Assembly (NCBI GenBank): GCA_947461995.1
Contig: CANHNH010000001.1
Location: 78,913-130,366 of the forward strand
Length of the DNA stretch: 51,454 nucleotides
Direction of reading: 5' to 3'
Origin: Candidatus Nanopelagicaceae bacterium
GTDB taxonomy: Bacteria > Actinomycetota > Actinomycetes > Nanopelagicales > Nanopelagicaceae
The notes under the pieces were generated by a model. That model saw nothing but the letters and a program-made list of their open reading frames with translations, was not told where the DNA came from and ran no database searches. Each line of letters opens with the position of its first letter. Within the stretch, counting starts at the first letter, position 1. Shown piece by piece: positions 23,281-31,443 of this stretch. Both the position numbers and the translations under genes were made by a program.

Positions 23281-24048
23281 CTAGCCTACCGAAGTCCTTA
23301 CGGCCATTTCTCGGATTTGTTGCGCAAATAATTGACTAACTTGTAAATCTGGCAGCACTCGCCCATCAATGCTTGCGACAGGTATCGCAATTTTTAAACT
23401 AGATATAACGATGGCTGCCTGGACATGCGACAGATCATTCGTATCTATTTTTCTGACCTTTACTGGCAAATTTTCCACGACCAATGCACGCATGACCCCA
23501 GGCAAAACACCTTGAATAATTGGCGGCGTGATCCAGAGTCCATCGCTGTAAAAAATAAGATTCGAAACAGCGCCTTCACATACTTCGTGGTTGCTGTTAA
23601 TAACGATCGCTTCGTCGCACCCTTTTTGCTTTGCACCACTCAAGATTTCCAATCTAGATGTATATGGAAATGTTTTGACAGGTACGCCTTTGATATCTAT
23701 TTGCAGTGAATGGGTACAAAGCCTCAAATTATGAGCCAACTCTTCATAAGGTTCATGCGTTGCGATAAACGTGCCATCTTCTTTAAAAAGCAATCGCAAT
23801 CGTCCAACTGGATGTTTCACTTCAGCTAATAGGTGATCTATTGCCATACGTATGCGTTCTTCACCTGGTATGGAAACGCCAACCCTTGCGCCACCATCGA
23901 GAGCTCGCCTCATATGACGATTGAGTGCGTATGGCAACGAATCAACGGTTTTGATTGTTTCAAAAACACCAAAACCATCGGGCCAGTTATCGTCGCCCAA
24001 ACCGTGCGCGCTGGATTCAACTACAGAATCATTGACCCAAATTTTCAT
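23281..24048 (-). CDS. pabC: Class IV aminotransferase / aminodeoxychorismate lyase
   Basis: [30 protein letters not shown]; next to pabB. Confidence 0.82.
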   Translation of the reverse strand: MKIWVNDSVVESSAHGLGDDNWPDGFGVFETIKTVDSLPYALNRHMRRALDGGARVGVSIPGEERIRMAIDHLLAEVKHPVGRLRLLFKEDGTFIATHEPYEELAHNLRLCTHSLQIDIKGVPVKTFPYTSRLEILSGAKQKGCDEAIVINSNHEVCEGAVSNLIFYSDGLWITPPIIQGVLPGVMRALVVENLPVKVRKIDTNDLSHVQAAIVISSLKIAIPVASIDGRVLPDLQVSQLFAQQIREMAVRTSVG

Positions 24049-25040
24049 GTGATTTTTCCCGATGCAATTTTAATTAATCGTTCAGCCTTCAACTCTGTTT
24101 CTTCCCACTCATCTTCAGCATCGCTGGCCCACGTTATTCCTGCACCGGTTCCAAATTTGATTGCGTCTTCTTCTTTCCAAAAAGTTCTGATCGCAACAGC
24201 TAACTCGCAAGCATTTCCTTCTATCCAACCAATCGCGCCGCAGTAAATTCCACGCTCTATTTCGTGTTCTGCAATTATTTTCACAGCTGAGGATTTGGGC
24301 GCACCGCTTACCGATCCAGGTGCCAGTAAAGGTTCAATGATTTGTTGCCACGATAGATTCTCTTTTAATTGACCCGTTACATCCGATACAAGGTGATCGA
24401 TTCCGGGATGGTGTTCTACATCCAGCAATCGGGGCACATCAATGGACCCATCTTTACAAATTTGTCCTAGATCATTTCTGATCAAATCAACGATCATCAC
24501 GTTCTCGGCTGTGTCTTTACTACCAAACTCTGCACCCCCTGTGCGGCGAGTACCTTTTATCGGAGACGACGTGACGGTGTTGCCTTTTCGCTTAAGAAAT
24601 AGCTCCGGCGAAGCAGAGGCAATTTCTACACCCGGAATTCTCAAATAACTTGCATACGGTGCCGGATTGTTTTGCAAAATCGATGCAAACAATGGTGCGA
24701 GTGAAAAATCCTTGTCGATAGTTGCGCTCAAAGTTCGACAGGCATTTACTTGATAGACCCATCCATTAGATATGTCTTCCTGGATGGCTTTCACATACGA
24801 GACGTACATGTCATGATCCATTGATGATTGAAATTGCGAGGTAACAAATTGCGAATCATTCACTGCAAATTGCGATTCAGAAACATGTGCAAAATTGGCG
24901 CACGTCCACTGGCCTTCAAAGGAAATAGAAACGGCCCAAAAACCATCATTAGTTATTTCGCTGGGATCATGTGTTACTCGCTGCAAACCCGTTGCAAATC
25001 GATTGCCCATCCAAAAGATCGGCTCAACCCCTGCGTTCAT
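24045..25040 (-). CDS. pabB: Aminodeoxychorismate synthase component I (chorismate-binding)
   Basis: SPELFLKRKGNTVTSSPIKGTRRTG, ENVMIVDLIRNDLG, GSVSGAPKSSAVKII. Confidence 0.88.
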   Translation of the reverse strand: MNAGVEPIFWMGNRFATGLQRVTHDPSEITNDGFWAVSISFEGQWTCANFAHVSESQFAVNDSQFVTSQFQSSMDHDMYVSYVKAIQEDISNGWVYQVNACRTLSATIDKDFSLAPLFASILQNNPAPYASYLRIPGVEIASASPELFLKRKGNTVTSSPIKGTRRTGGAEFGSKDTAENVMIVDLIRNDLGQICKDGSIDVPRLLDVEHHPGIDHLVSDVTGQLKENLSWQQIIEPLLAPGSVSGAPKSSAVKIIAEHEIERGIYCGAIGWIEGNACELAVAIRTFWKEEDAIKFGTGAGITWASDAEDEWEETELKAERLIKIASGKIT

Positions 25041-25112
25041 GCGGACAACTTAGTCGTTGCCACCTCACTTTGGCTCTTGCGCACTCATGCGATAGATTTT
25101 GCCCTGCAGTAC

Positions 25113-25185
25113 GCGGACGTAGCGCAGTTGGTAGCGCGGAACCTTGCCAAGGTTCAGGTCGCCGGTTCGAACCCGGTCGTCCGCT
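25113..25185 (+). tRNA. tRNA-Gly (GCC)
   Basis: GCGGACG acceptor pairs CGTCCGC; anticodon loop CTTGCCAAG; T-arm GGTTCGAACCC. Confidence 0.97.
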
Positions 25186-25192
25186 CTGATTC

Positions 25193-25239
25193 ACCGCCAC
25201 TTACACATCTTTACTAATGTAAACGATAAGAGTGGCGGT
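25193..25239 (+). repeat. Inverted repeat / hairpin between tRNA-Gly and tRNA-Cys
   Basis: ACCGCCACT (25193-25201) and AGTGGCGGT (25231-25239), perfect 9-bp complement; inner TACA/TGTA extension. Confidence 0.7.
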
Positions 25240-25247
25240 ATTTCTAT

Positions 25248-25318
25248 GGTGGAATGGCCGAGAGGCGAGGCAAGGGACTGCAAATCCCTCTACACGGGTT
25301 CAAATCCCGTTTCCACCT
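25248..25318 (+). tRNA. tRNA-Cys (GCA)
   Basis: GGTGGAA acceptor pairs TTCCACC; anticodon loop ACTGCAAAT; GGTTCAAATCC T-arm. Confidence 0.97.
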
Positions 25319-25369
25319 CCATTATTTGAAGGGGTGTCCCTTCACCAATAAAAATGAAAGAATTCAACA

Positions 25370-25717
25370 ATGGTGCCACTTGATGAAACACAACGTCCTT
25401 GGGGCCGTTATGAAATTTTGCAAGAAAGTGCAATTCATAAAACCAAATGTGTTTATTTACTCCCAGGAAAACGTTTGTCCTACCAACGCCACCAAAAACG
25501 ATCCGAGCATTGGTTTATTGTTCAAGGCAATGCCGAAGTAACACTTGAAGGAAAGGTTTCACAACTTTCACCCGGTGGAACAATCACTGTTGGAATCGGC
25601 CAACTTCATCGAATCGCAAATGTCGGAACCGAAGAAGTTATCTTCATCGAAGTGCAAACCGGCACCTATTTTGGTGAAGATGATATTGAGCGTATTGATG
25701 ACGATTTCGGTCGCTAA
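25370..25717 (+). CDS. Cupin-domain protein, mannose-6-phosphate isomerase type II-like
   Basis: RPWGRYEIL, PGKRLSYQRHQKRSEHWFIVQGNAEVTL, GQLHRIANVG. Confidence 0.88.
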   Translation: MVPLDETQRPWGRYEILQESAIHKTKCVYLLPGKRLSYQRHQKRSEHWFIVQGNAEVTLEGKVSQLSPGGTITVGIGQLHRIANVGTEEVIFIEVQTGTYFGEDDIERIDDDFGR

Positions 25718-25745
25718 ATTAGCTGTTGTATAGTTCCATCACCTA

Positions 25746-25817
25746 GGACGATTGGCTCAGCGGTAGAGCACCACATTGACATTGTGGGGGTCACTGGTTC
25801 GATCCCAGTATCGTCCA
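25746..25817 (+). tRNA. tRNA-Val (GAC)
   Basis: GGACGAT acceptor pairs ATCGTCC; anticodon arm CCACA-TTGACAT-TGTGG; GGTTCGATCCC. Confidence 0.97.
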
Positions 25818-25863
25818 CGTTATAGATTGAATTTAGAGATGAATTAGAGTGAAGAACACGAAG

Positions 25864-26535
25864 TCATAGTGACAACTTTTTGAAAACTGCTAAATACGCC
25901 GGATGAATTGGCCAAACCTTTGTAAGCATTGCTGGAAAATGCGGAAGATAAGAATCTCGTAATGTTTCAAATCCCTCGGCCTCAAAGAGTTTGCGAACGG
26001 TCTTTCCTGAAGGTCTATAAATGTGAGTTGGATCCGAGTCATAGAGTTTGGAGTACTCCCAGCGAGTTAACCAATTCGAAATTGTTGGCATGTGAACAAG
26101 CACAATGGCTCCAGGTCTTGCTGATGCACTAATTGACTGGATACCTGCAACTGGATTTGATAAATGCTCAATGATGTTAATCGCCAAAATTAGATCAAAC
26201 TTCTGTGAAAAAGGGCTTGAGTCGTGCAGATCTCCTTGTTTAAAAAATCTTTCGGGCTTTCTTCCCCCTGCAACTTCAACTGCATGATGAGCAATATCCA
26301 CTCCACATAAAGTTCGCGCACCTTCAAATGCATCCAAGAGCCATCCATAGCCACATCCGACATCGATTACATCAGATTGTGAAAGTTTGTTGGTGCTGTA
26401 CTTGGCGTAAATGTTAAACAGAATTCTGTCACGCCACTTATCAAACACTGTCTGTTGGGGTTCGCCCTGACTTGAGACTGCACCATAGAGTTGGGAAAAA
26501 TACTCATGACCCGCGGTTTCACGACTTTCTTCCAT
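25864..26535 (-). CDS. Class I SAM-dependent methyltransferase
   Basis: VIDVGCGYGWLLDAFE, FDLILAINIIEHLSNP. Start chosen at ATG 26535 preceded by GGGGAG rather than upstream TTG at 26556. Confidence 0.85.
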   Translation of the reverse strand: MEESRETAGHEYFSQLYGAVSSQGEPQQTVFDKWRDRILFNIYAKYSTNKLSQSDVIDVGCGYGWLLDAFEGARTLCGVDIAHHAVEVAGGRKPERFFKQGDLHDSSPFSQKFDLILAINIIEHLSNPVAGIQSISASARPGAIVLVHMPTISNWLTRWEYSKLYDSDPTHIYRPSGKTVRKLFEAEGFETLRDSYLPHFPAMLTKVWPIHPAYLAVFKKLSL

Positions 26536-26561
26536 CAGTACTCCCCGAGCTTTCAACTAAA

Positions 26562-26668
26562 TTTGGAGAAAACTATCAGGTTCATTGGAATTTACCGATA
26601 GACGCACTGGCGGAGATCGCCACAGTGACAGTGGCGACACTGGTTCGAGTCCGGTGCCGCTCTCCAAA
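26562..26668 (+). ncRNA. tRNA-like structured element (possible degenerate tRNA or novel small RNA)
   Basis: TTTGGAGA/TCTCCAAA 8-bp closing stem, GCGG/CCGC 4 bp, hairpin TCGCCAC-AGTGACA-GTGGCGA, and T-arm-like hairpin CACTGG-TTCGAGT-CCGGTG matching GGTTCGANTCC; no complete cloverleaf. Confidence 0.45.
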
Positions 26669-26677
26669 GTTTTAAAC

Positions 26678-27001
26678 TTAGTGGCTTACTCCCCCAAGAT
26701 TCATAATTACAACTCCGGCAATAATTATCGTCATGCCGATGATGTTTAACTTGGTTAATTCTTGATTGAAAAAAATCATCCCGCCAATTGCTGCACCGAT
26801 AATTCCAAACCCAGACCAAATGGCGTAGGTAATTCCAACATCTATTTTCTTGAGTGATTGGGACAGCAAAGCAAAGGCTGTTAAGTATCCGAAAACAACG
26901 CCAATTGATGGCCACAGTTTTGTGAATCCATCGCTTCGTTTAAGCAACAAAGTTCCGGCAATTTCGGCTGCAATGGCAATAGCTAGCAAGAACCATGTCA
27001 T
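26678..27001 (-). CDS. Small multidrug resistance (SMR/EmrE-like) transporter
   Basis: 107 aa, four TMs, conserved AAEIAGT Glu and YAIWSGFGIIG. Confidence 0.92.
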   Translation of the reverse strand: MTWFLLAIAIAAEIAGTLLLKRSDGFTKLWPSIGVVFGYLTAFALLSQSLKKIDVGITYAIWSGFGIIGAAIGGMIFFNQELTKLNIIGMTIIIAGVVIMNLGGVSH

Positions 27002-27032
27002 GTGTGAATCGTATCCCGACTAATATTGCTAT

Positions 27033-27584
27033 GTGCCCACTAAAGACCCGAGCCGAGAAGCGCATTTTCCCTTAATAGAGAAGAAGTATGGCGAGCCAAT
27101 GAAATATTGGTTCAAAATCATGGCAACAATCAAAGATAAGAAGTACCCAGAGCAGATTGCCCACCTTCGTGAGAATTACGGATTCTCACAAGCGCATGCC
27201 AATGCCCTCGTAATGTTCTCTCGCGGATCAACTACAACACGAAAGTTTGAAACCCCCAGTGATTACTTCAAATCAATTGATCCAGTCCAAGCCAAGACCC
27301 TCAGAAAAGTATTTAGAATCCTGAAGGCGAAGTATCCTGAATTAGAACTTGTTACTGCATGGAATCAACCGATGCTGCGAAAAGGAACTCACTATGTTTT
27401 TGGTGCATCCGTAGCTAAGAATCATATTTTGATTGCACCCTTTGATGCTGAAGTCATAAGGAAGATTGCGCCGCAACTCAAGGGTTACAAAGTTAATAAA
27501 AAAACTGTCGCTGTTCCTAATGATTGGAAAGTTGATGAAAAAATCTTGATCAATATGGTTAAGAGCGCTCTTTCACAAAAGTGA
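27033..27584 (+). CDS. DUF4287 + DUF1801 domain protein
   Basis: N-terminal SREAHFPLIEKKYGEPMKYWFKIM...HANALVMF; C-terminal VTAWNQPMLRKGTHYVFG DUF1801-like. Confidence 0.75.
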   Translation: MPTKDPSREAHFPLIEKKYGEPMKYWFKIMATIKDKKYPEQIAHLRENYGFSQAHANALVMFSRGSTTTRKFETPSDYFKSIDPVQAKTLRKVFRILKAKYPELELVTAWNQPMLRKGTHYVFGASVAKNHILIAPFDAEVIRKIAPQLKGYKVNKKTVAVPNDWKVDEKILINMVKSALSQK

Positions 27585-28326
27585 GGGATTTTTCAAAAAT
27601 TATTTCCATGTCATGATCTAGCGTGGCAACGTGATAACTATTGGTCAGTTCTACTCTTTCCTTATCCTTTGAACTTATCCCCTTAAGAATGATCTCTGTA
27701 TTAGATACCGGAAGCACGTGATCTTCGGTGCTGTGAAAGAGCAGAGTGGGAATCTCTACCTTGCTCAAATGTTCGCGAGTGATTTTGAGCATCTTTGTTA
27801 ACTCATAAATTCCAACAATCGGATTAGCATCATATGCGTATTCAGTGACATTCTTTCGCTTTATGTCATTGCCTACAGCTTTGCGCATTTTTTGAAATTT
27901 AGAGATTACTTTTGCCAGCGTCGGAGTGACAAGCGGAATATGAATCATCGGATTTACCAGAACAATTCCACTGATTTTTTCTTGATGGTTTTCGGTGGTG
28001 TAAAGAGTTAATCCTCCGCCCATAGACAAGCCAAATATGAATATTTTTGTGCATGTCTTTTGGAGTTCACGCAATTCGCTTTCAATCTTGCGCGGCCACT
28101 CTTCCCACTTCACATTATTGAGATCTTCAGGTTTCGTGCCATGGCCTGGCAAGCGCGGGACACGAATTGTGTAACCTTGTTGATGCATAAATTCTGCCCA
28201 CGGACGCATTGATGATGGCGATCCAGTAAATCCATGAATTAAAAGAATTCCGATTTCTTTTGTAGAGCCATTTCCTATTGCGGAAAAGTCTTCTAAATAA
28301 CCCGCAGGTGCGCCTTCTGTTCCCAT
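27559..28326 (-). CDS. Alpha/beta hydrolase (carboxylesterase/lysophospholipase-like)
   Basis: GILLIHGFTGSPSSMRPWAEFM, IFGLSMGGGLT nucleophile elbow, HSTEDHVLPV. Confidence 0.9.
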   Translation of the reverse strand: MGTEGAPAGYLEDFSAIGNGSTKEIGILLIHGFTGSPSSMRPWAEFMHQQGYTIRVPRLPGHGTKPEDLNNVKWEEWPRKIESELRELQKTCTKIFIFGLSMGGGLTLYTTENHQEKISGIVLVNPMIHIPLVTPTLAKVISKFQKMRKAVGNDIKRKNVTEYAYDANPIVGIYELTKMLKITREHLSKVEIPTLLFHSTEDHVLPVSNTEIILKGISSKDKERVELTNSYHVATLDHDMEIIFEKSLTFVKERS

Positions 28327-28348
28327 GCGCGAAAGAGTACGCCGTGAA

Positions 28349-29392
28349 TTAATTTGAGGCTATGTTTTGAGTCAGAGTTGACCAATCGGCAAGTAATTTG
28401 GTGGCTTTCCCAGAGTCAACAGCGTCAATTGCACGCTTCAATCCACTCGCTATTCGCTGATAAATGTCTGCTGAAATATCGCCTTCGAATGCTGCAATTG
28501 CAGCTGCGGCATTTAATAACACAGCATCGCGAGGTGCACCCAGCTCACCGCTAAAGATGGCTCTAGTAATGCGAGCATTTTCTGTTGAGTCTCCACCAAC
28601 GAGAGCGGAAATTGGTGCTGCAGATAAACCAAAATCTGTCGGCTCAATACGATCACTTGAAATTGTGCCACCACCTATGGATAAAACAGATGTTGTGGTT
28701 GCCAAAGTAATTTCATCTAATCCGTCATCGCCGCGAAAAACGAATCCATCAACACCTCGATCGCCAAGCACTTGTGCCATAACTAAATGCATCCGTTCAT
28801 TAGCAACGCCAATTGCCGCGGCTTGCGGTTTTGCTGGATTGGCAAGTGGTCCCAAAATATTAAAAACGGTTGGAACACCCAATTCTTTGCGGACCGCAGC
28901 CGCATTTTTCATAGCTGGATGAAACTTCTGAGCAAAACAAAAACCAATTCCTAACGCTTGCACTGTCTTTTCAACGCCAGCGCCCTCTAGGGAAATATTG
29001 ACACCCAGTGCTTCTAGAAGATCTGCAGCACCTGATTTTGAGGACGATGCTCTATTGCCGTGTTTGACTACCCGAGCGCCAGCGGCTGCAGCCACAATTG
29101 CAGCGGTTGTAGAGATATTTATCGTGTGCGCGCCATCGCCACCAGTACCGACGGTATCAACTGCTCTCTGAGCGATATTTATTGGAGCGCTGTGATTAAA
29201 CATCTCGGAAACAAAGGCGCCAACTTCATCTGAAGTTTCGCCTTTATTCTTTAGCGCTAAAAGAAACGCTGCTAGATCAGAATTCTCTGCACGTCCTTCA
29301 AGAATTTCGCGCATGAACCATTGCGCTTCTGAGATTGATAAATCCAGCCCAGATTCAAGTGATTCAACGGATGATTTCCAACTCGGATTCAT
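28349..29392 (-). CDS. trpD: Anthranilate phosphoribosyltransferase
   Basis: VDTVGTGGDGAHTINIST, KHGNRASSSKSGAAD. Confidence 0.95.
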   Translation of the reverse strand: MNPSWKSSVESLESGLDLSISEAQWFMREILEGRAENSDLAAFLLALKNKGETSDEVGAFVSEMFNHSAPINIAQRAVDTVGTGGDGAHTINISTTAAIVAAAAGARVVKHGNRASSSKSGAADLLEALGVNISLEGAGVEKTVQALGIGFCFAQKFHPAMKNAAAVRKELGVPTVFNILGPLANPAKPQAAAIGVANERMHLVMAQVLGDRGVDGFVFRGDDGLDEITLATTTSVLSIGGGTISSDRIEPTDFGLSAAPISALVGGDSTENARITRAIFSGELGAPRDAVLLNAAAAIAAFEGDISADIYQRIASGLKRAIDAVDSGKATKLLADWSTLTQNIASN

Positions 29393-29412
29393 GAGTGGGT
29401 TTTCTTATGTAT

Positions 29413-29853
29413 TTATGCCGAAGTCAGTGAACCGGTGCGCAATAAATCTGCAACGATACGAGCAAGCGTAAAAGGATCTATCGGATGAATAACTGAGGCT
29501 TCTACTTTTGACCATGCAGCAAGCCATGCGTCTTCTTTGCGACCAGTTATTGCAAGAACTGGTGGGCAGTTAAACACTTCATCTTTGAGCTGACGGGCAA
29601 TTCCAAGCCCACCTTCAGGAGTTGCTTCGCCATCGAGAATAAAAAGATCAATTTTGAAAGTTCCTTCTTGGGACTTGCGATCTATGTATTGACGTAGCGC
29701 TGCGCCGGTAGCGAATTCATGAACTTCGTGTTCAGGCAGATCTTCAGCCACGCGCTTTCCCAAAGCCAGAATTACAGCTGCTCGCACAGAAGTATCATCA
29801 GAATAGATAGCAATTTGCTTCTTCTTAAGCGATGTTCCGTGTGTTAAATCCAT
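29413..29853 (-). CDS. Stand-alone receiver-like domain protein
   Basis: IAIYSDDTSVRAAV...DLFILDGEATPEGGLGIARQL...VLAITGRKED; conserved Lys position is His (SVIHPIDPF). Confidence 0.65.
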   Translation of the reverse strand: MDLTHGTSLKKKQIAIYSDDTSVRAAVILALGKRVAEDLPEHEVHEFATGAALRQYIDRKSQEGTFKIDLFILDGEATPEGGLGIARQLKDEVFNCPPVLAITGRKEDAWLAAWSKVEASVIHPIDPFTLARIVADLLRTGSLTSA

Positions 29854-29904
29854 ACTCGTATCTTATTGTCTGGCAGACCATTTTTAGAGCAAGAATTAGT
29901 AGTG

Positions 29905-29949
29905 ACCCGTTTCACCTAGGAAAGGCGAAAATGCCTCGGGTAACTAGGT
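29905..29949 (+). promoter_or_regulatory. Potential pseudoknot/attenuator-like element upstream of ctaE
   Basis: ACCCG (29905-909) x CGGGT (937-941); ACCTAG (914-919) x CTAGGT (944-949); internal AGGC/GCCT hairpin. The two outer helices cross. Confidence 0.35.
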
Positions 29950-29994
29950 CCGTAGCGGTGGAAGTCGGAGAGGAATGCGGGAATAATCATCCCC

Positions 29995-30618
29995 ATGTCC
30001 ACTGCAGCCACAGCCCACAGAATCTCTCGCCCCAACCTGGTCGCCGTCGGAACCATTGTCTGGCTCTCTAGTGAACTAATGTTTTTCGCAGGATTATTCG
30101 CTATTTATTTCACAACGCGTGCAGTGCAAGGACCATCAATTTGGACAGAATCTGCACAATTATTGAACATTCCTTTTGCGGCAGCAAACACAACCGTTTT
30201 AGTTCTATCCTCAGTAACGTGTCAGTTCGGTGTATTTGCCGCCGAACGTTTTCAAAACAAAAGAACTGGTTCTTTTTTCCAAATAAGTAAATGGGGAATG
30301 CGTGAATGGTTCTCTTTAACATTCCTCATGGGCGCATTCTTCGTTGCAGGACAGATTTATGAGTACGCATCTCTTGTCACTGAAAGTTTGACACTTTCAT
30401 CTACTGCCTACGGATCAATCTTCTACATTGCTACTGGCTTTCACGGTCTGCATGTAACTGGCGGTTTGGTTGCATTTCTCATCGTTTTGCTTCGCGTGGC
30501 AAAGGCTCGACGATTCACACACTCACAAGCAACGACTGCGATTGTTGTTTCTTACTATTGGCACTTTGTAGATGTTGTATGGATCGCACTATTTTCGGCA
30601 ATTTACCTAATCAAATAA
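29995..30618 (+). CDS. ctaE: Cytochrome c oxidase subunit III
   Basis: [49 protein letters not shown]. Confidence 0.96.
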   Translation: MSTAATAHRISRPNLVAVGTIVWLSSELMFFAGLFAIYFTTRAVQGPSIWTESAQLLNIPFAAANTTVLVLSSVTCQFGVFAAERFQNKRTGSFFQISKWGMREWFSLTFLMGAFFVAGQIYEYASLVTESLTLSSTAYGSIFYIATGFHGLHVTGGLVAFLIVLLRVAKARRFTHSQATTAIVVSYYWHFVDVVWIALFSAIYLIK

Positions 30619-30644
30619 TATTTAAGATTACGAAAGGCATGTGA

Positions 30645-31436
30645 GTGAAGCGACTATCTAAGTACCGCAGACATCGTGCGGCTGCGCCTTTGCTGCTCAT
30701 CATTGCTTTGCTAGGTATAGGTACAACTTTTTCAGTTGCAAGTGCCACCCCAAATAAATCCGCATTGGCTTTAGCCCGTTCAGCAATAATCGAAGAAGGA
30801 AAACAAATATTTCTTAAAGGTTGTTCTTCTTGTCACGGACTCAACGCTGAAGGCGGAGCAATCGCTCCATCTTTAATTGGTGTTGGCGCCGCGTCTGTTG
30901 ATTTCCAAGTTGCAACTGGTCGCATGCCGATGGCAGATATGAGCACACAAGCAATGCGTAAAGCTCCCGTGTATTCCCCGCAGGAAGTAGCAGCACTTGC
31001 TGCCTACGTTGCATCCCTGGCACCTGGTCCAGCGATTCCTGGCGATGAATTGCTTAATTACGAACGCGATGGAAGCGTTGCTGATGGCGGAGAACTATTT
31101 AGAAATAATTGCGCGATGTGCCACAACTTTGCTGGCCAAGGTGGAGCTCTAACCCAAGGAAAGTACGCGCCAACAGTGATGGGTGTTGATCCCGTACATA
31201 TTTATGAAGCGATGATTACCGGTCCACAATCAATGCCAGTTTTCTCCGATAAAATTATTACACCTGAAGAAAAATTATCAATTATTAAATGGATAAAATC
31301 GGCAGAGGCAGAACCGGCACTAGGTGGCGCCTCCCTTGGTCGCGTAGGTCCTGTTACTGAAGGTTTGCTCGTGTGGACCCTTGGAATTGGAATATTAATT
31401 GGCATTGCAGTCTGGCTTGCAATGAAGGCGAGATAA
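30645..31436 (+). CDS. qcrC: Cytochrome bc1 diheme cytochrome c subunit
   Basis: Two haem motifs CSSCHG and CAMCHN; C-terminal TM. Confidence 0.95.
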   Translation: MKRLSKYRRHRAAAPLLLIIALLGIGTTFSVASATPNKSALALARSAIIEEGKQIFLKGCSSCHGLNAEGGAIAPSLIGVGAASVDFQVATGRMPMADMSTQAMRKAPVYSPQEVAALAAYVASLAPGPAIPGDELLNYERDGSVADGGELFRNNCAMCHNFAGQGGALTQGKYAPTVMGVDPVHIYEAMITGPQSMPVFSDKIITPEEKLSIIKWIKSAEAEPALGGASLGRVGPVTEGLLVWTLGIGILIGIAVWLAMKAR

Positions 31437-31443
31437 GGAAAAC

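Noticed and set aside
25746-26665. attL/attR duplication of the tRNA-Val 3' end marking an integrated element
   Set aside because: The 3' ends differ (ATCGTCC versus CCGCTCTCC) and no integrase gene is present.
26562-26668. Selenocysteine tRNA, tmRNA or pyrrolysine tRNA at the tRNA-like element
   Set aside because: No TCA or CTA anticodon loop; 3' strand after the T-loop is too long for a 13-bp Sec acceptor/T stack if CCA is not encoded; far too short for ssrA.
26557-26677. Guanidine (ykkC-type) riboswitch controlling the SMR transporter
   Set aside because: The structured gap lies at the 3' end of the minus-strand SMR gene, not upstream of it; the 5' side has only 31 bp before the divergent gene.
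26592-26915. 107-aa minus ORF over the tRNA-like element and SMR gene
   Set aside because: Out of frame with the well supported SMR transporter; composition not protein-like.
29832-30071. 79-aa + ORF before ctaE
   Set aside because: Overlaps the RR gene start and ctaE in another frame; no coding signature.
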